DNA of 64,000 bases, taken from assembly GCA_018818785.1 (NCBI GenBank), contig JAHIRF010000002.1, positions 199,874 through 263,873 of the forward strand, given 5' to 3'. Of this stretch, positions 18,825 through 28,451 are shown piece after piece. Below the pieces are notes generated by a model. That model did no database searches, was not told where the DNA came from, and saw only the letters and a program-made list of their open reading frames with translations. The DNA comes from Thermoplasmatota archaeon (GTDB taxonomy: Archaea > Thermoplasmatota > Thermoplasmata > UBA10834). The position numbers and the translations under genes are program-made. Numbering within the stretch: the stretch's first letter is position 1; each line of letters opens with the position of its first letter.

Positions 18825-20184
18825 CGATCCTCCGCTGATAGAGCGCATCCTTGAGGATCGCGCTGTTCTTCACCCATCTTGAAATAGGAATGTCCATCAT
18901 CGCAGAAACATGGACAAGGGCCGCGTTCAAGTCTGAGAACCTCTTCGGTGGGTTCTTGAGAGCGGCCCGCACGTTCTCCCGGACATTCCAGACGCCTACG
19001 GGAAGTATGTATCCTGGATGAGACTCCCTCAGGATGCTGATCCCTGCCTGGCGTCTCTCTTGCGAGAGGAGCTCGTTCACCGCGAGCCTGGCAGCGTAGT
19101 AACACCCTCCGATCTGAGCATATGTCGTGCGGCCATCGTAGAATTCGTGGTCGGATATTATGGCGATCCTGTCGCTGTGCGGGTTCCAGGCGGTCTTCGG
19201 GTACCATGCTTCTATTAGTTCGTACCTCCAGCTGGTTGGCATCATCAGAATCGCCCATCTGTTGTCGAGACTCACAGTCTCGTATACCCTATAGTCATCT
19301 ATGCAGGGGTATGTCTTCGTGTCCTCCAGGAGTCTAAGACCGAGTTGACTGTCCACAGCGGTGATGCTCCACCTAGTAGGTACGAATCTCCGTCTTCGGG
19401 CTATCCCGAACGCGCCCACACTGAATGCACGCTGGATGCTAGATAGTAGAGCGCCCTCGTGGTAGAGCGATACCAGGGCATCCTTTGCAAGGAGGTCCGT
19501 ATCATAGAACGCCTTCTCCAATCGTCTGTCGAACTTGACATTCGAGATATCGAATTTGCGTATAGGGGCAGACGGCCCGAAAGGCTGGACGTCGTCGTTC
19601 AGTGTCAACCGGCCTTGCGGTTTCTTGGAGAATTCCGCGGATACTTCTGGAGGTGTCCGAGCAAGCGCGAGTTCCCTGGTCCGGGTGACCAACTTGTTGC
19701 TGTTCTCGACATCCGAGACATCGACCTGGTGCATCCCCCTGACCAGACTAGACCTGAACTCGATGATGTCATCAATTGGCAGACCCACCCATTTTTCCGG
19801 GGTGTCTATCAGCGATGTATCGCCGTGGAATGGAGGGATCATTGGACCGACCGAGACCTTCGGGTATCCAGACCTCCCGATGAACACGCTTGGCGGGGAG
19901 GCGCCATCAATATTCAATCTGTCGATTTTGCCCCTTACCCTGTTGGTTGAGAAGAATCGTGCCAGTACGGGACATCTATCCTTACCGCATAGGAGTTTTG
20001 AACCCTTACAATACGCGCACCTCGAATTACGGGACGATATGTCATCAAGAGATAGGATATCGTCAAAAAGCGAAGAATGGTCGATCATGGCCTGAGAGCG
20101 GGAGAAATTGGAGAGGTCCATCCATCTGGATGTAAACGGTTCGACACTAATAAGCAAAGCGGCTGGTGCGGTGAAAATGCCCAT
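18808..20184 (-). CDS. nreA: Nre-family DNA repair protein
   Basis: CAYCKGSKLLCGKDRCPVLARF N-terminal zinc motif; PPSVFIGRSGYPKVSVGPMIPP; C-terminal PIP-like QRRIDDSW. Confidence 0.85.
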   Translation of the reverse strand: MGIFTAPAALLISVEPFTSRWMDLSNFSRSQAMIDHSSLFDDILSLDDISSRNSRCAYCKGSKLLCGKDRCPVLARFFSTNRVRGKIDRLNIDGASPPSVFIGRSGYPKVSVGPMIPPFHGDTSLIDTPEKWVGLPIDDIIEFRSSLVRGMHQVDVSDVENSNKLVTRTRELALARTPPEVSAEFSKKPQGRLTLNDDVQPFGPSAPIRKFDISNVKFDRRLEKAFYDTDLLAKDALVSLYHEGALLSSIQRAFSVGAFGIARRRRFVPTRWSITAVDSQLGLRLLEDTKTYPCIDDYRVYETVSLDNRWAILMMPTSWRYELIEAWYPKTAWNPHSDRIAIISDHEFYDGRTTYAQIGGCYYAARLAVNELLSQERRQAGISILRESHPGYILPVGVWNVRENVRAALKNPPKRFSDLNAALVHVSAMMDIPISRWVKNSAILKDALYQRRIDDSWG

Positions 20185-20266
20185 CTAAGGATGATATCGG
20201 CAACGCGAACATGCCGGGAAAACACCTCGGATGCTCAAACTTGATATACGCTGAGATGCCTAACTG

Positions 20267-20953
20267 TTGGGGGGCATAGAAGCCTTCTCAGCTTGGAGGT
20301 ATGATGGGGCTATGATGGAGGCGGTGCTATCGCTCAGAACTCCGAATTATTGGATGAGCGAGATATCAATGAAGTATCCGGCCACAATCAAGGTCATCGA
20401 CAGGGTACCTTTTTCAGATAAAGGGGTCAAAGACCTCGTCGAGATACAAGCACCTAGCGACATCATGGATGACATACTCAAAGACATCAGGACGAATCCT
20501 CTAGTGTACAATATGGACACCACCGTGACCGAGAAGGGCAAGGTACTCGGTTCGATCACCACGACCAGATGCGAGATTTGCAGGATCCTCACGGATGCGG
20601 ACGTCTACCTTCTCTCCGCTCAGTCGCGCGGACAGGGCAACATAGAATGGACGCTCATCCTGAGCGAGAAGAAAGTCCTGAGGGACATATTCGAACACCT
20701 CAAGAGCAAAGGGGTGGACGCCGAACTCGTGAAGCTAACTAAGATAGACGATAAGGAGGCGCTCACGGAGAGGCAGGACAAGATAACGCAGGTCGCCTTC
20801 GAACGAGGCTACTTCGATTATCCCAAGAGGATAAGCCTTCGAGAACTCGCCAGAATGTTCGAGGTCTCACCATCGACTCTGTCCGAGATACTCAGAAAAG
20901 GACAGAGGAAGATCGTGCTGGACTACTTCAAGAAGCAGCGGCATTCGATATGA
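20267..20953 (+). CDS. Bat/HTH-10-type transcriptional regulator
   Basis: C-terminal RISLRELARMFEVSPSTLSEILRKGQRKIVLDYF. Confidence 0.85.
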   Translation: MGGIEAFSAWRYDGAMMEAVLSLRTPNYWMSEISMKYPATIKVIDRVPFSDKGVKDLVEIQAPSDIMDDILKDIRTNPLVYNMDTTVTEKGKVLGSITTTRCEICRILTDADVYLLSAQSRGQGNIEWTLILSEKKVLRDIFEHLKSKGVDAELVKLTKIDDKEALTERQDKITQVAFERGYFDYPKRISLRELARMFEVSPSTLSEILRKGQRKIVLDYFKKQRHSI

Positions 20954-21070
20954 TCACCAAACAGCGTTAAGCACCTACATTTCCAGTGGCGATACCGTAC
21001 CAGGCAATCAACACATTAAACTAGGAAGAGCCTATCAATGTAGTACCAGTCGGATTTAGGGGAACTCATA

Positions 21071-21355
21071 ATGACGACCGAGGACGAGGTCATTTCGACA
21101 CTTAGAGAGATCGTCGACCCACATACCAACATCAATATCTTCGACATGGGGCTGATTTCGGAAATAACGGTCAAGGGCGATTCCGTCAGTCTGGTGTTCA
21201 GACCCACTTCCCCGTTCTGTCCATTGGGCATACATCTTGCAATGAACATCAAGAGACGTCTCATCCAGATGCCGAATATGAAAAAGGCGAATGTGAAGAT
21301 CGTGGGACATGTCCAAGAGGACATGATAAACAGCGCATTGCTGGATTCGCCCTGA
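21071..21355 (+). CDS. MIP18/DUF59-family Fe-S assembly protein
   Basis: VISTLREIVDPHTNINIFDMGLISEI. Confidence 0.85.
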   Translation: MTTEDEVISTLREIVDPHTNINIFDMGLISEITVKGDSVSLVFRPTSPFCPLGIHLAMNIKRRLIQMPNMKKANVKIVGHVQEDMINSALLDSP

Positions 21356-21496
21356 AGACCGCACCTACATTAGAGGGACTGCACTTCGCGAATTGCCGCT
21401 TTCTCAAGAGCCGAAAGTCCCGTCGGACGGCACTTCATATGCCCTACGCATGGCGTCAAAAGAGATTCATGCTAGGTCAGCCTTTGGGTATCTGAG

Positions 21497-22552
21497 ATGC
21501 TGGCTTCGGAAATCAATCGAGTGGTCGACGAATCATCGAGGAAGTTGCTCCAGGGCGCTTCCCCGTCCGTGAGATACTGGATCCTCACGGACATCATCGA
21601 GAAGGACAGGGAGGACCACGTCGTCCAGCGCACATTGAAGGAGTGCGAAAGATGCCCTACCAGGCAGAAGTTGTTCAGGACCATTCAAGAGGATGGCACA
21701 TGGCCTGTGCCAAACAGCCGGCGGGCGCAGAACCGACCAGAGTCTGGGAGAAGCATGGACCAAACACAGATCACGATGTACAACAACCTCCTCAGGCTAC
21801 TACATTCCGTGGTCGGGTCCGACGACGAACGTATCAATAGGACGCTGGATAAAGTCCTTGAGCGATATGATCAGGAGGGGTTCATAAGAGGTCCGATGCA
21901 GCATTGCCTTCCACAACCGCATTACAACGGGTATGCTCTCTACATACTGTATGGATTCGATAGGCAAAATGATGCAAGAGTCAAGGGAGTCACAGAGTGG
22001 TTGATGGCATCTCAGAGGAAGGACGGGGGCTGGAACATGCCATACTTGCAGGATGTCAAGTACCTTCCAGAATATAGCGGGATGAAGATGGATGATTTCA
22101 TCCGGCTTGCGGAGAGGTCAAACGGGAATGGGTATGACCCCAATGAATTCCAGGACATACCCAGCTGTCACTGGACCACGATGATGGTCCTCTGGGGCCT
22201 CATGGAGAGGCCTCCACTCAGGAAGAGCAAGTGTTTGCAGAAGGGGGCGGATTTCCTCCTGAGCAGGTTCTTCAAGAAGAACCCTCACCCTAACTTCTAT
22301 CAAAGCCAGAAGAACTGGACCTCGGTCAAGTACCCCGCCTATAGGTGCAGTGGTCTGGCCGCACTATGGGTGCTGACGAAGATCGGCAAGGGACCCGAGG
22401 ACCCTAGGATGGAGAAGCCGATCAGATGGCTCATCTCGAAGCGATATCGTGATGGTCTGTGGATCGAATCCAACCGACCGCATTCGGAAACCGAGCAATG
22501 GTTGACCTTGGAAGCACTGGAAATCCTACATAGGCATGCCAAGAAACTATAA
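21497..22552 (+). CDS. prenyltransferase/squalene-cyclase-like alpha-alpha barrel protein
   Basis: Repeats such as WLMASQRKDGGWNMPYLQ and PIRWLISKRYRDGLW. Confidence 0.65.
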   Translation: MLASEINRVVDESSRKLLQGASPSVRYWILTDIIEKDREDHVVQRTLKECERCPTRQKLFRTIQEDGTWPVPNSRRAQNRPESGRSMDQTQITMYNNLLRLLHSVVGSDDERINRTLDKVLERYDQEGFIRGPMQHCLPQPHYNGYALYILYGFDRQNDARVKGVTEWLMASQRKDGGWNMPYLQDVKYLPEYSGMKMDDFIRLAERSNGNGYDPNEFQDIPSCHWTTMMVLWGLMERPPLRKSKCLQKGADFLLSRFFKKNPHPNFYQSQKNWTSVKYPAYRCSGLAALWVLTKIGKGPEDPRMEKPIRWLISKRYRDGLWIESNRPHSETEQWLTLEALEILHRHAKKL

Positions 22553-22950
22553 GCATGGTTTCGGTGGAAAAACGACAATTGTGCCCTGGGGTTCAATGCG
22601 GCTTTCGTTAGCGAGTGACACCATATCAATCACGGATATAGCCACGATGGAATGGTTTTAGATGGTCGCATTCGAAAGGGCATTATTACGATACTAGCTA
22701 CTGCAGTTGTGGTCCAGATATCCCAGGCTATAGGCATGCTGGACTCCGTGAGAGGGCAGACATAAGAGATTGCGACTCCGAAGTCACCAAACCTACTTGA
22801 AAGAGGATATGCCTCATGGGCGTCCTGGCAAACCCTTGCGAAACATCTTGATCGTGAATTTCTAATCTCTAGACACCAAGTGGAGACGGTTCCTTAGAGC
22901 CTGTTCTGGCGAGCGTTCAGATACTGATTTGAACCCACTTTGACATAAAT

Positions 22951-22987
22951 ACAATAAACAGAGTAATAATGTGGGAGAGCCCGGATT
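22951..22987. repeat. left imperfect direct repeat, tRNA 3'-end-like
   Basis: acaataaaca..taataatgtg.gag.gcccggatt, shared with 24104-24151. Confidence 0.6.
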
Positions 22988-23096
22988 ATAGCTCCGAATC
23001 TACCCCTAATCAAAACTGCCAGCCATAATCTTCAAAGCCAAATGCGATTCTTTAATTCTCCGAATTCTTTCATGGTAAGAAACGGTCCTGAAGAAA

Positions 23097-23993
23097 TCAC
23101 TTCTTAGTCATGATGTATGTTGAGTATTCCTTGAGATACCTCTTGAAGAACCACTGAATGAAGGTGCTGTCGCTCTCCTTCACCTGGGACCGCTCAAGCG
23201 CGTTGTAGTAGCCCCGGCGACCCTCATACGGAATATTCAGAGGAGGATATCCGTTTCGATGCAGTACGAAGTTCATTAGGAGACGACTCATCCTGCCGTT
23301 TCCATCGGCAAACGGATGCATTGTCACGAATCTCAGATGAACTCCAGCAGCCAACTCGACTGGGTGCATGGAAGGCTTGTTCCGATTGTACCATCGGAAG
23401 AACTCTCTGAGCAATGGTTGGACTTCAACGGGACTAGGAGGCATGAATCGGCTCCCAGAGATTGCTACCTGGTAAGTCCTGACTCTCCCGGCTATATCGG
23501 GCTTCGTCTCCTCGAACAGCGTCTTGTGCCACATCAAGATCGTCTGCAGTGACAGGTCTTTCTTGTATCGCAACGCTTCCCGGAAGACTCTGTCGTGGGC
23601 CTCGGCTTCCTTGATGTCCTCGATCGGTTTCTGGCTTGGACTCAGTCCTCTCTCGAGCAAATCAGCCGTTTCACGATAAGTGAGTCTCGAACCTTCGATG
23701 CGATTCGTATCATATGTGAACTTGATTGAGAATTGGCGATCACGCTTCTGGAGGGTGCTAGGTGGTAGTGCACGCTTCTCATTCTGGTAGTTCGAACGAA
23801 CCTGATTCAGAAGTGGATACCATCGCTCTCTGTAGATCTCTGTGAGGAAGTCCCTCTTTGACGCCTCGACATCGTGAGGCAATCTCACTCCAAGATACTT
23901 CTCACGGGTTTGAACGCCCGAGGGAGTCCTGATAGTATGCTGGAGATAGAAATACTCCCGACCATCGACCACCTTCGTCCTCACGACGACCAT
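23097..23993 (-). CDS. fic: Fic domain protein (putative AMPylase)
   Basis: HPFADGNGRMSRLL Fic motif and TNRIEGS inhibitory-type motif. Confidence 0.95.
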   Translation of the reverse strand: MVVVRTKVVDGREYFYLQHTIRTPSGVQTREKYLGVRLPHDVEASKRDFLTEIYRERWYPLLNQVRSNYQNEKRALPPSTLQKRDRQFSIKFTYDTNRIEGSRLTYRETADLLERGLSPSQKPIEDIKEAEAHDRVFREALRYKKDLSLQTILMWHKTLFEETKPDIAGRVRTYQVAISGSRFMPPSPVEVQPLLREFFRWYNRNKPSMHPVELAAGVHLRFVTMHPFADGNGRMSRLLMNFVLHRNGYPPLNIPYEGRRGYYNALERSQVKESDSTFIQWFFKRYLKEYSTYIMTKK

Positions 23994-24002
23994 GACATCT
24001 CA

Positions 24003-24052
24003 TACCCTTACATATGCATATATTTTTCTATTACATCCAATATGTAAGGGTA
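24003..24052. repeat. 13-bp perfect inverted repeat TACCCTTACATAT...ATATGTAAGGGTA over the fic promoter
   Basis: Arms 24003-24015 and 24040-24052, 24-bp spacer; immediately upstream of the fic ATG. Confidence 0.8.
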
Positions 24053-24103
24053 GAAGAGAACCCCACTCGGCTGATGTCCGAGTATGGCAATATTGTCGAT
24101 GCA

Positions 24104-24151
24104 ACAATAAACATGTGGCACCACAAATAATAATGTGCGAGGGCCCGGATT
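24104..24151. repeat. right imperfect direct repeat, tRNA 3'-end-like
   Basis: acaataaaca...taataatgtgcgagggcccggatttgaac; minus strand reads gttcaaatccgggccctcgca. Confidence 0.6.
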
Positions 24152-24395
24152 TGAACTGCGAGTCATATCTTCGAATGTAAGAGAAACATCATAGAATAGA
24201 TTCTATTTCAGCAAAAAGAATGCTGGATTCTCGGTTCAACCACGCCCTGTCTGAATGGAGAGAAGACCAGCATAACAAGGGAGGATGGCTACGAGGGTGG
24301 CTTCAAGGAACGAACTCCTCGATTTTTCCCCATTATAGGAGTCCGCATGAACCTCGTCGTCCGGAATTGGGACCCTCATAGTCTGCCCGCTTAGT

Positions 24396-24944
24396 CTAAG
24401 GTAGCAGGCCAGCGGCCCTTAGCTCAAGAGTGATCTTATCGACGGCAATCTCGACGTCTTCCGGCTTTCGGGCGCCAGTGCACACTAGCTTCCCGCTGCC
24501 GAACAGAAGCACGACCACTTTCGGCACGTCGAGACGGTACACGAGTCCAGGAAATTGCTCAGGTTCATACTCGACCTTCTCAAGACCGACACTGATGGCA
24601 ATCGAGTTGAGATTGATCTTGGCCCCAAGGTCGCTTGAGGCAACGATGTTCTGCACCTCTATCTTAGGTTTGATTGTTATCACTACGCCAGCAGCCTCGA
24701 TCTTCTTGACCACCTTGCTGATGGCAATCTCCACCTGTTCAAGGCTCTTGCCGCCGGTGCATACCGCCTTTCCACTCCTGAAAAGCAACGTCGCCGTCTT
24801 TGGATCCTTGAGCCGGTAAATCAGGCCTGGGAACCGTTCGGGGTCGTATTCGGCACCATCAAGTGCAAGCACAATCGCCTGGAGGTCCAGCTCCGTCCCG
24901 AGAGACGTCGAGGCGACAACGTTCTCAATCTTTATCACTGCCAT
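24396..24944 (-). CDS. tbp: TATA-box-binding protein
   Basis: Two direct repeats with ERFPGLIYRLKDPKTATLLFRSGKAVCTG and EQFPGLVYRLDVPKVVVLLFGSGKLVCTG. Confidence 0.97.
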   Translation of the reverse strand: MAVIKIENVVASTSLGTELDLQAIVLALDGAEYDPERFPGLIYRLKDPKTATLLFRSGKAVCTGGKSLEQVEIAISKVVKKIEAAGVVITIKPKIEVQNIVASSDLGAKINLNSIAISVGLEKVEYEPEQFPGLVYRLDVPKVVVLLFGSGKLVCTGARKPEDVEIAVDKITLELRAAGLLP

Positions 24945-25169
24945 ATAATCCACACCGGTCTGACGGTATTTGAATAGCCATCTAATATACTAATCCTTCG
25001 TGCGCAAGGAAAGTGACGGCAAGAAAACGAAAATCGGGTTTAGCTCGACACAATAAACGTCTCGCTCAGCGCAGTATCACCAGTTGCGAAACATATGCAA
25101 ATCATTCTGCAACTCGAACTCGCTCATAATGCTCGAATGTATTAATTTGAACGTTCCCGACGGGCACTA

Positions 25170-26396
25170 TCATGCTCCGAATTTCTTTGCCCGGTCGGCC
25201 ATACCCAACATTATCGGCAGAAGGTCCCGTCCTCGTATCCTCCCGAGCCCGCCTGAGGCTGCCGACACTTCGTCGAATTCCTTGACGGAATCCATCCTAC
25301 TGCCGCCGCCAGCAATCATCACAGGGACAGGGTCGGCACTATGGTCCCGCACGTCCACGGGGGTCGAGTGATCTGCCGTGACCGCGATCACGACATCTTC
25401 GTGCAGTTCCCTGAGGATCAGTTCCAGCATCGAATCGATGCTCTCAATTATCTCGACCTTCTTCATGAAGTCGCCGTCATGCCCTGCTACATCGCCTGCC
25501 TTCACATTGACGAATACGAAGTCATGCGAATCGAGTAGCTTGAGCGCCGACCCTCCCTTTGAGAGATAATCTGTATCCAGCCCACCCGTGGCCCCTGGGA
25601 CATCTGGAACGTCCATGCCGACCATCCTGCATATCCCTTTCACCAAGGTGACGCCCGCGACCCCTGCACATTTCAGACCGTAGCGCTCAGGCATGGAGTC
25701 TAGATTGCCGAGACTACCTGCTCCTCGAGGGAGGACTATGTTCGCGGGGGGAAGTCCGTCCTTACGCCGCTTCGTATTGATCGAAGCAGCATCAAGCCGC
25801 CTGTACGATTCAGAAACGAATTCGTTCAGGATCCTAGCGGTCTTGGTAGCCTCAGGGACCAAAGGTTTGGATACCAGCACTTCACCCTCGGTGTGAGGAT
25901 CGACCTCCGAGACCCTGTGATCGAGCCCGGGACCCTTGAAGACGAGCACACACCTGTGCTCAGAGCCCTCCTTGAACGCGACTTCGACGTCCTCGATCTT
26001 GAGACCGGACAGGAGCTTGGAAAGCTCATCTGTTCCGGACTTTATGCGTCCCGCCCTGCGGTCAGTGACATTCATGGAAGGGTCAACGGTTGCGAAGTTG
26101 CATCGGAAGGCCACATCGCCTTTGGACATCTTCAGGCCGGCTCCCGCGGCCTCTATTGGGCCCCTTCCAGTGTATGCTGTGTAAGGGTCGTAGCCGAAGA
26201 GTGCAAGATGCGCTGTATCGCTGCCCGGCACTACGCCTGGCGCTATCACATCCATCATCCCGCTCATGCCTCGCTTCGCTATGGAGTTCATCGCGGGTCT
26301 CTTCGCGGCCTGGAGGGGGGTCTTGTGATCGAACAGCTTCACAGGACGGTCGGAAAGACCGTCACATATGATCATGAGCATCTTCTTCTCATTCAT
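25170..26396 (-). CDS. apgM: 2,3-bisphosphoglycerate-independent phosphoglycerate mutase (archaeal type)
   Basis: [45 protein letters not shown]; start moved to MNEKKML to avoid the tRNA gene. Confidence 0.95.
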   Translation of the reverse strand: MNEKKMLMIICDGLSDRPVKLFDHKTPLQAAKRPAMNSIAKRGMSGMMDVIAPGVVPGSDTAHLALFGYDPYTAYTGRGPIEAAGAGLKMSKGDVAFRCNFATVDPSMNVTDRRAGRIKSGTDELSKLLSGLKIEDVEVAFKEGSEHRCVLVFKGPGLDHRVSEVDPHTEGEVLVSKPLVPEATKTARILNEFVSESYRRLDAASINTKRRKDGLPPANIVLPRGAGSLGNLDSMPERYGLKCAGVAGVTLVKGICRMVGMDVPDVPGATGGLDTDYLSKGGSALKLLDSHDFVFVNVKAGDVAGHDGDFMKKVEIIESIDSMLELILRELHEDVVIAVTADHSTPVDVRDHSADPVPVMIAGGGSRMDSVKEFDEVSAASGGLGRIRGRDLLPIMLGMADRAKKFGA

Positions 26397-26484
26397 GGAT
26401 GGTTGCGAATACACTGGGTCGTAGATAACACTAATCGTCACTGTCGCCCAAGAATTGATGAGATGGGGTGGATGGCAGAAAGAG

Positions 26485-26571
26485 CGCCGAGGGGGAGATT
26501 TGAACTCCCGTGGTGTCAAGCACCAGTAGCTCTCGAGGCTACCGCCTTAAACCGGGCTTAGCTACCTCGGC
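26485..26571 (-). tRNA. tRNA-Ser(CGA)
   Basis: Acceptor GCCGAGG/CCTCGGC with G discriminator; anticodon stem GTAGC/GCTAC with loop CTCGAGA; long variable arm TGGTGCTTGACACCA; T-loop GTTCAAATC; CCA not encoded. Confidence 0.95.
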
Positions 26572-26629
26572 TCCGCGCTGGAACGGAAGCGTTATTACGA
26601 GTACCCATATTAACGCTGTCGGTGCAATG

Positions 26630-26839
26630 ATGAAGGTGACAGTGCATCTCCTGCCAAACCGAAAGGAGACCAGAACAGTCGAATTCGATGAGGGAGCCGA
26701 TGTGGAGTCGCTCATCAGAAAGCTAGGGCTTCTGCCCGATTCATGGATAGCAATCAGAGGAGCGGACCCCGTCCCGAGCGACGAACCGCTTTTGGATGGG
26801 GATGAGATAAAGTTGATATCCGTCGTTTCGGGCGGATGA
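26630..26839 (+). CDS. MoaD/ThiS-family small ubiquitin-like protein
   Basis: Beta-grasp sequence ending in Gly-Gly (SVVSGG). Confidence 0.85.
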   Translation: MKVTVHLLPNRKETRTVEFDEGADVESLIRKLGLLPDSWIAIRGADPVPSDEPLLDGDEIKLISVVSGG

Positions 26840-27142
26840 CACGGTTTCAATGGCATACAGCCAGTCGGTCGATGATGACTTTTATAGATTGGAAGGAAAA
26901 GTATTTATCAAAGAGAGCATTAATAGTTCCGAAGAACAGCGTTCAAACCCGTTTGACATCATCACGCTTAACCAAACACATCTTACAGTGACGCTCATAC
27001 GCCTGGCTATAAGGCATAGGGTTCACAGTAGCCAGATGTTTGTCAAGCCTGCTGCGACCCCTGGACAAAGGGATGCTCGACAGCGGATGATAGACATAGC
27101 GGGGACCTGAGCTGTTTTTCGACACCTTAGGGGTGCACAGAC

Positions 27143-28435
27143 ATGGACATAGATCCAAGTACAACAAAATACCTGATTCAAGCGAAACTCTCGACAGATG
27201 GAATTGTGGAAAAACCCGATATCGTAGGCGCTATTTTCGGCCAGACGGAAGGACTGCTGGGCGACGAACTCGACCTCAGAGACCTGCAGAAGAGCGGCAG
27301 GATAGGAAGGATAGAGGTAGAGGTCAGCTCGAACAAGGGCAAGTCCGAAGGCATCGTTTATGTACCTTCCAGTCTCGACCAGGTCGAGACCGCCATACTT
27401 GCATCCGCCCTCGAGACCATCGACAGGGTCGGACCGTGCAAGGCCAGGATATCCATCGACAAGATCGAGGATGTAAGGATATCGAAGAGGAATAAGATCA
27501 TCGAGAGGGCGAAGGTGCTGCTCAACGAGCTCATGAAGACCTCGAAGACGAGCGGAGGAGACCTCACAGATTCGGTGCGACAGTCATTCCAGATGGAAGA
27601 GGTGCAACACTACGGGAAGGAGAGACTTCCCGCAGGGCCCAACATCGATGATTCTGACGCGATCATAGTCGTGGAGGGCAGGTCAGATGTTCTGAACATG
27701 CTCAAGTACGGCATCAAGAACGCGATAGCAGTCGAAGGGACGAATGTGCCCCAGGCGATCATCACTCTGGCAAAAGAGAAGGTCGTGACAGCTTTTGTCG
27801 ATGGAGACAGAGGCGGAGAACTCATCATAAGGGAGTTGCTAGAAGTTGCCGAAATCGACTTCGTCGCACGTGCTCCGAATGGACAGGAAGTCGAAGAGTT
27901 GACACAGAAGCAGATGGTCAAGTGCCTGAGGAACAAGGTTCCGGCCGACCAGTTTGCAGAAATGGTCAATCTCGGAGCTTCTTCCGGCAGAAATGGTGAA
28001 AAACAGGGCAGGTCCGAAGAAGGTCGTGGAGACCGCGGAAGAAGGGATGACGACCGTGACCGGAGGCGGGAACCGAGGGAATCACGCCAACCGAGACACG
28101 AGGACAGGCCGCCACCGCAACCACCGACCCCGAGGTTGTCCCCCGAACAGCTGAGGTTCAAGGACGTCCTCTCGGAGCTGAACAACAGCTCGAAGGCTAA
28201 GTTGCTCAACGAGAACGGCAATGTCTTGAAAGAAGTGCACGTGAGCAAGCTCGCCGAGACGCTCAAGGAATCCGGCACGGGCGTACGCGCAGTGGTGCTC
28301 GACGGCATAATAACCCAGCGAGTTCTGGACCTAGCCGTGGAAAAGAATATTTCATCAGTAGTTGGTGTCAAGGTGGGAAACGTAGCCAAGCTCCCCACGA
28401 ATGTGGAGATCCTCACGAAGGAGGATCTGAGCTAG
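27143..28435 (+). CDS. dnaG: archaeal DnaG (primase/exosome-associated)
   Basis: SDAIIVVEGRSDVLNMLKYGIKNAIAVEGT TOPRIM motif and AFVDGDRGGELI. Confidence 0.95.
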   Translation: MDIDPSTTKYLIQAKLSTDGIVEKPDIVGAIFGQTEGLLGDELDLRDLQKSGRIGRIEVEVSSNKGKSEGIVYVPSSLDQVETAILASALETIDRVGPCKARISIDKIEDVRISKRNKIIERAKVLLNELMKTSKTSGGDLTDSVRQSFQMEEVQHYGKERLPAGPNIDDSDAIIVVEGRSDVLNMLKYGIKNAIAVEGTNVPQAIITLAKEKVVTAFVDGDRGGELIIRELLEVAEIDFVARAPNGQEVEELTQKQMVKCLRNKVPADQFAEMVNLGASSGRNGEKQGRSEEGRGDRGRRDDDRDRRREPRESRQPRHEDRPPPQPPTPRLSPEQLRFKDVLSELNNSSKAKLLNENGNVLKEVHVSKLAETLKESGTGVRAVVLDGIITQRVLDLAVEKNISSVVGVKVGNVAKLPTNVEILTKEDLS

Positions 28436-28451
28436 GACGCGGGAACTTCAC

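Noticed and set aside
25893-26561. 222-aa plus-strand ORF running through apgM and the tRNA gene
   Set aside because: Antisense to apgM and overlaps tRNA-Ser; not plausible.
26510-26626. N-terminal extension of the MoaD/ThiS-like ORF
   Set aside because: Encoded by sequence overlapping the tRNA-Ser gene; the domain starts at MKVTVHLLPNRKE (26630).
26850-27110. 86-aa ORF upstream of dnaG and a weak C/D-box-like gatgata...ctga at ~27086-27110
   Set aside because: No motif in the ORF; the C-D spacing (~20 nt) is too short for a normal C/D sRNA and no guide pairing could be tested.
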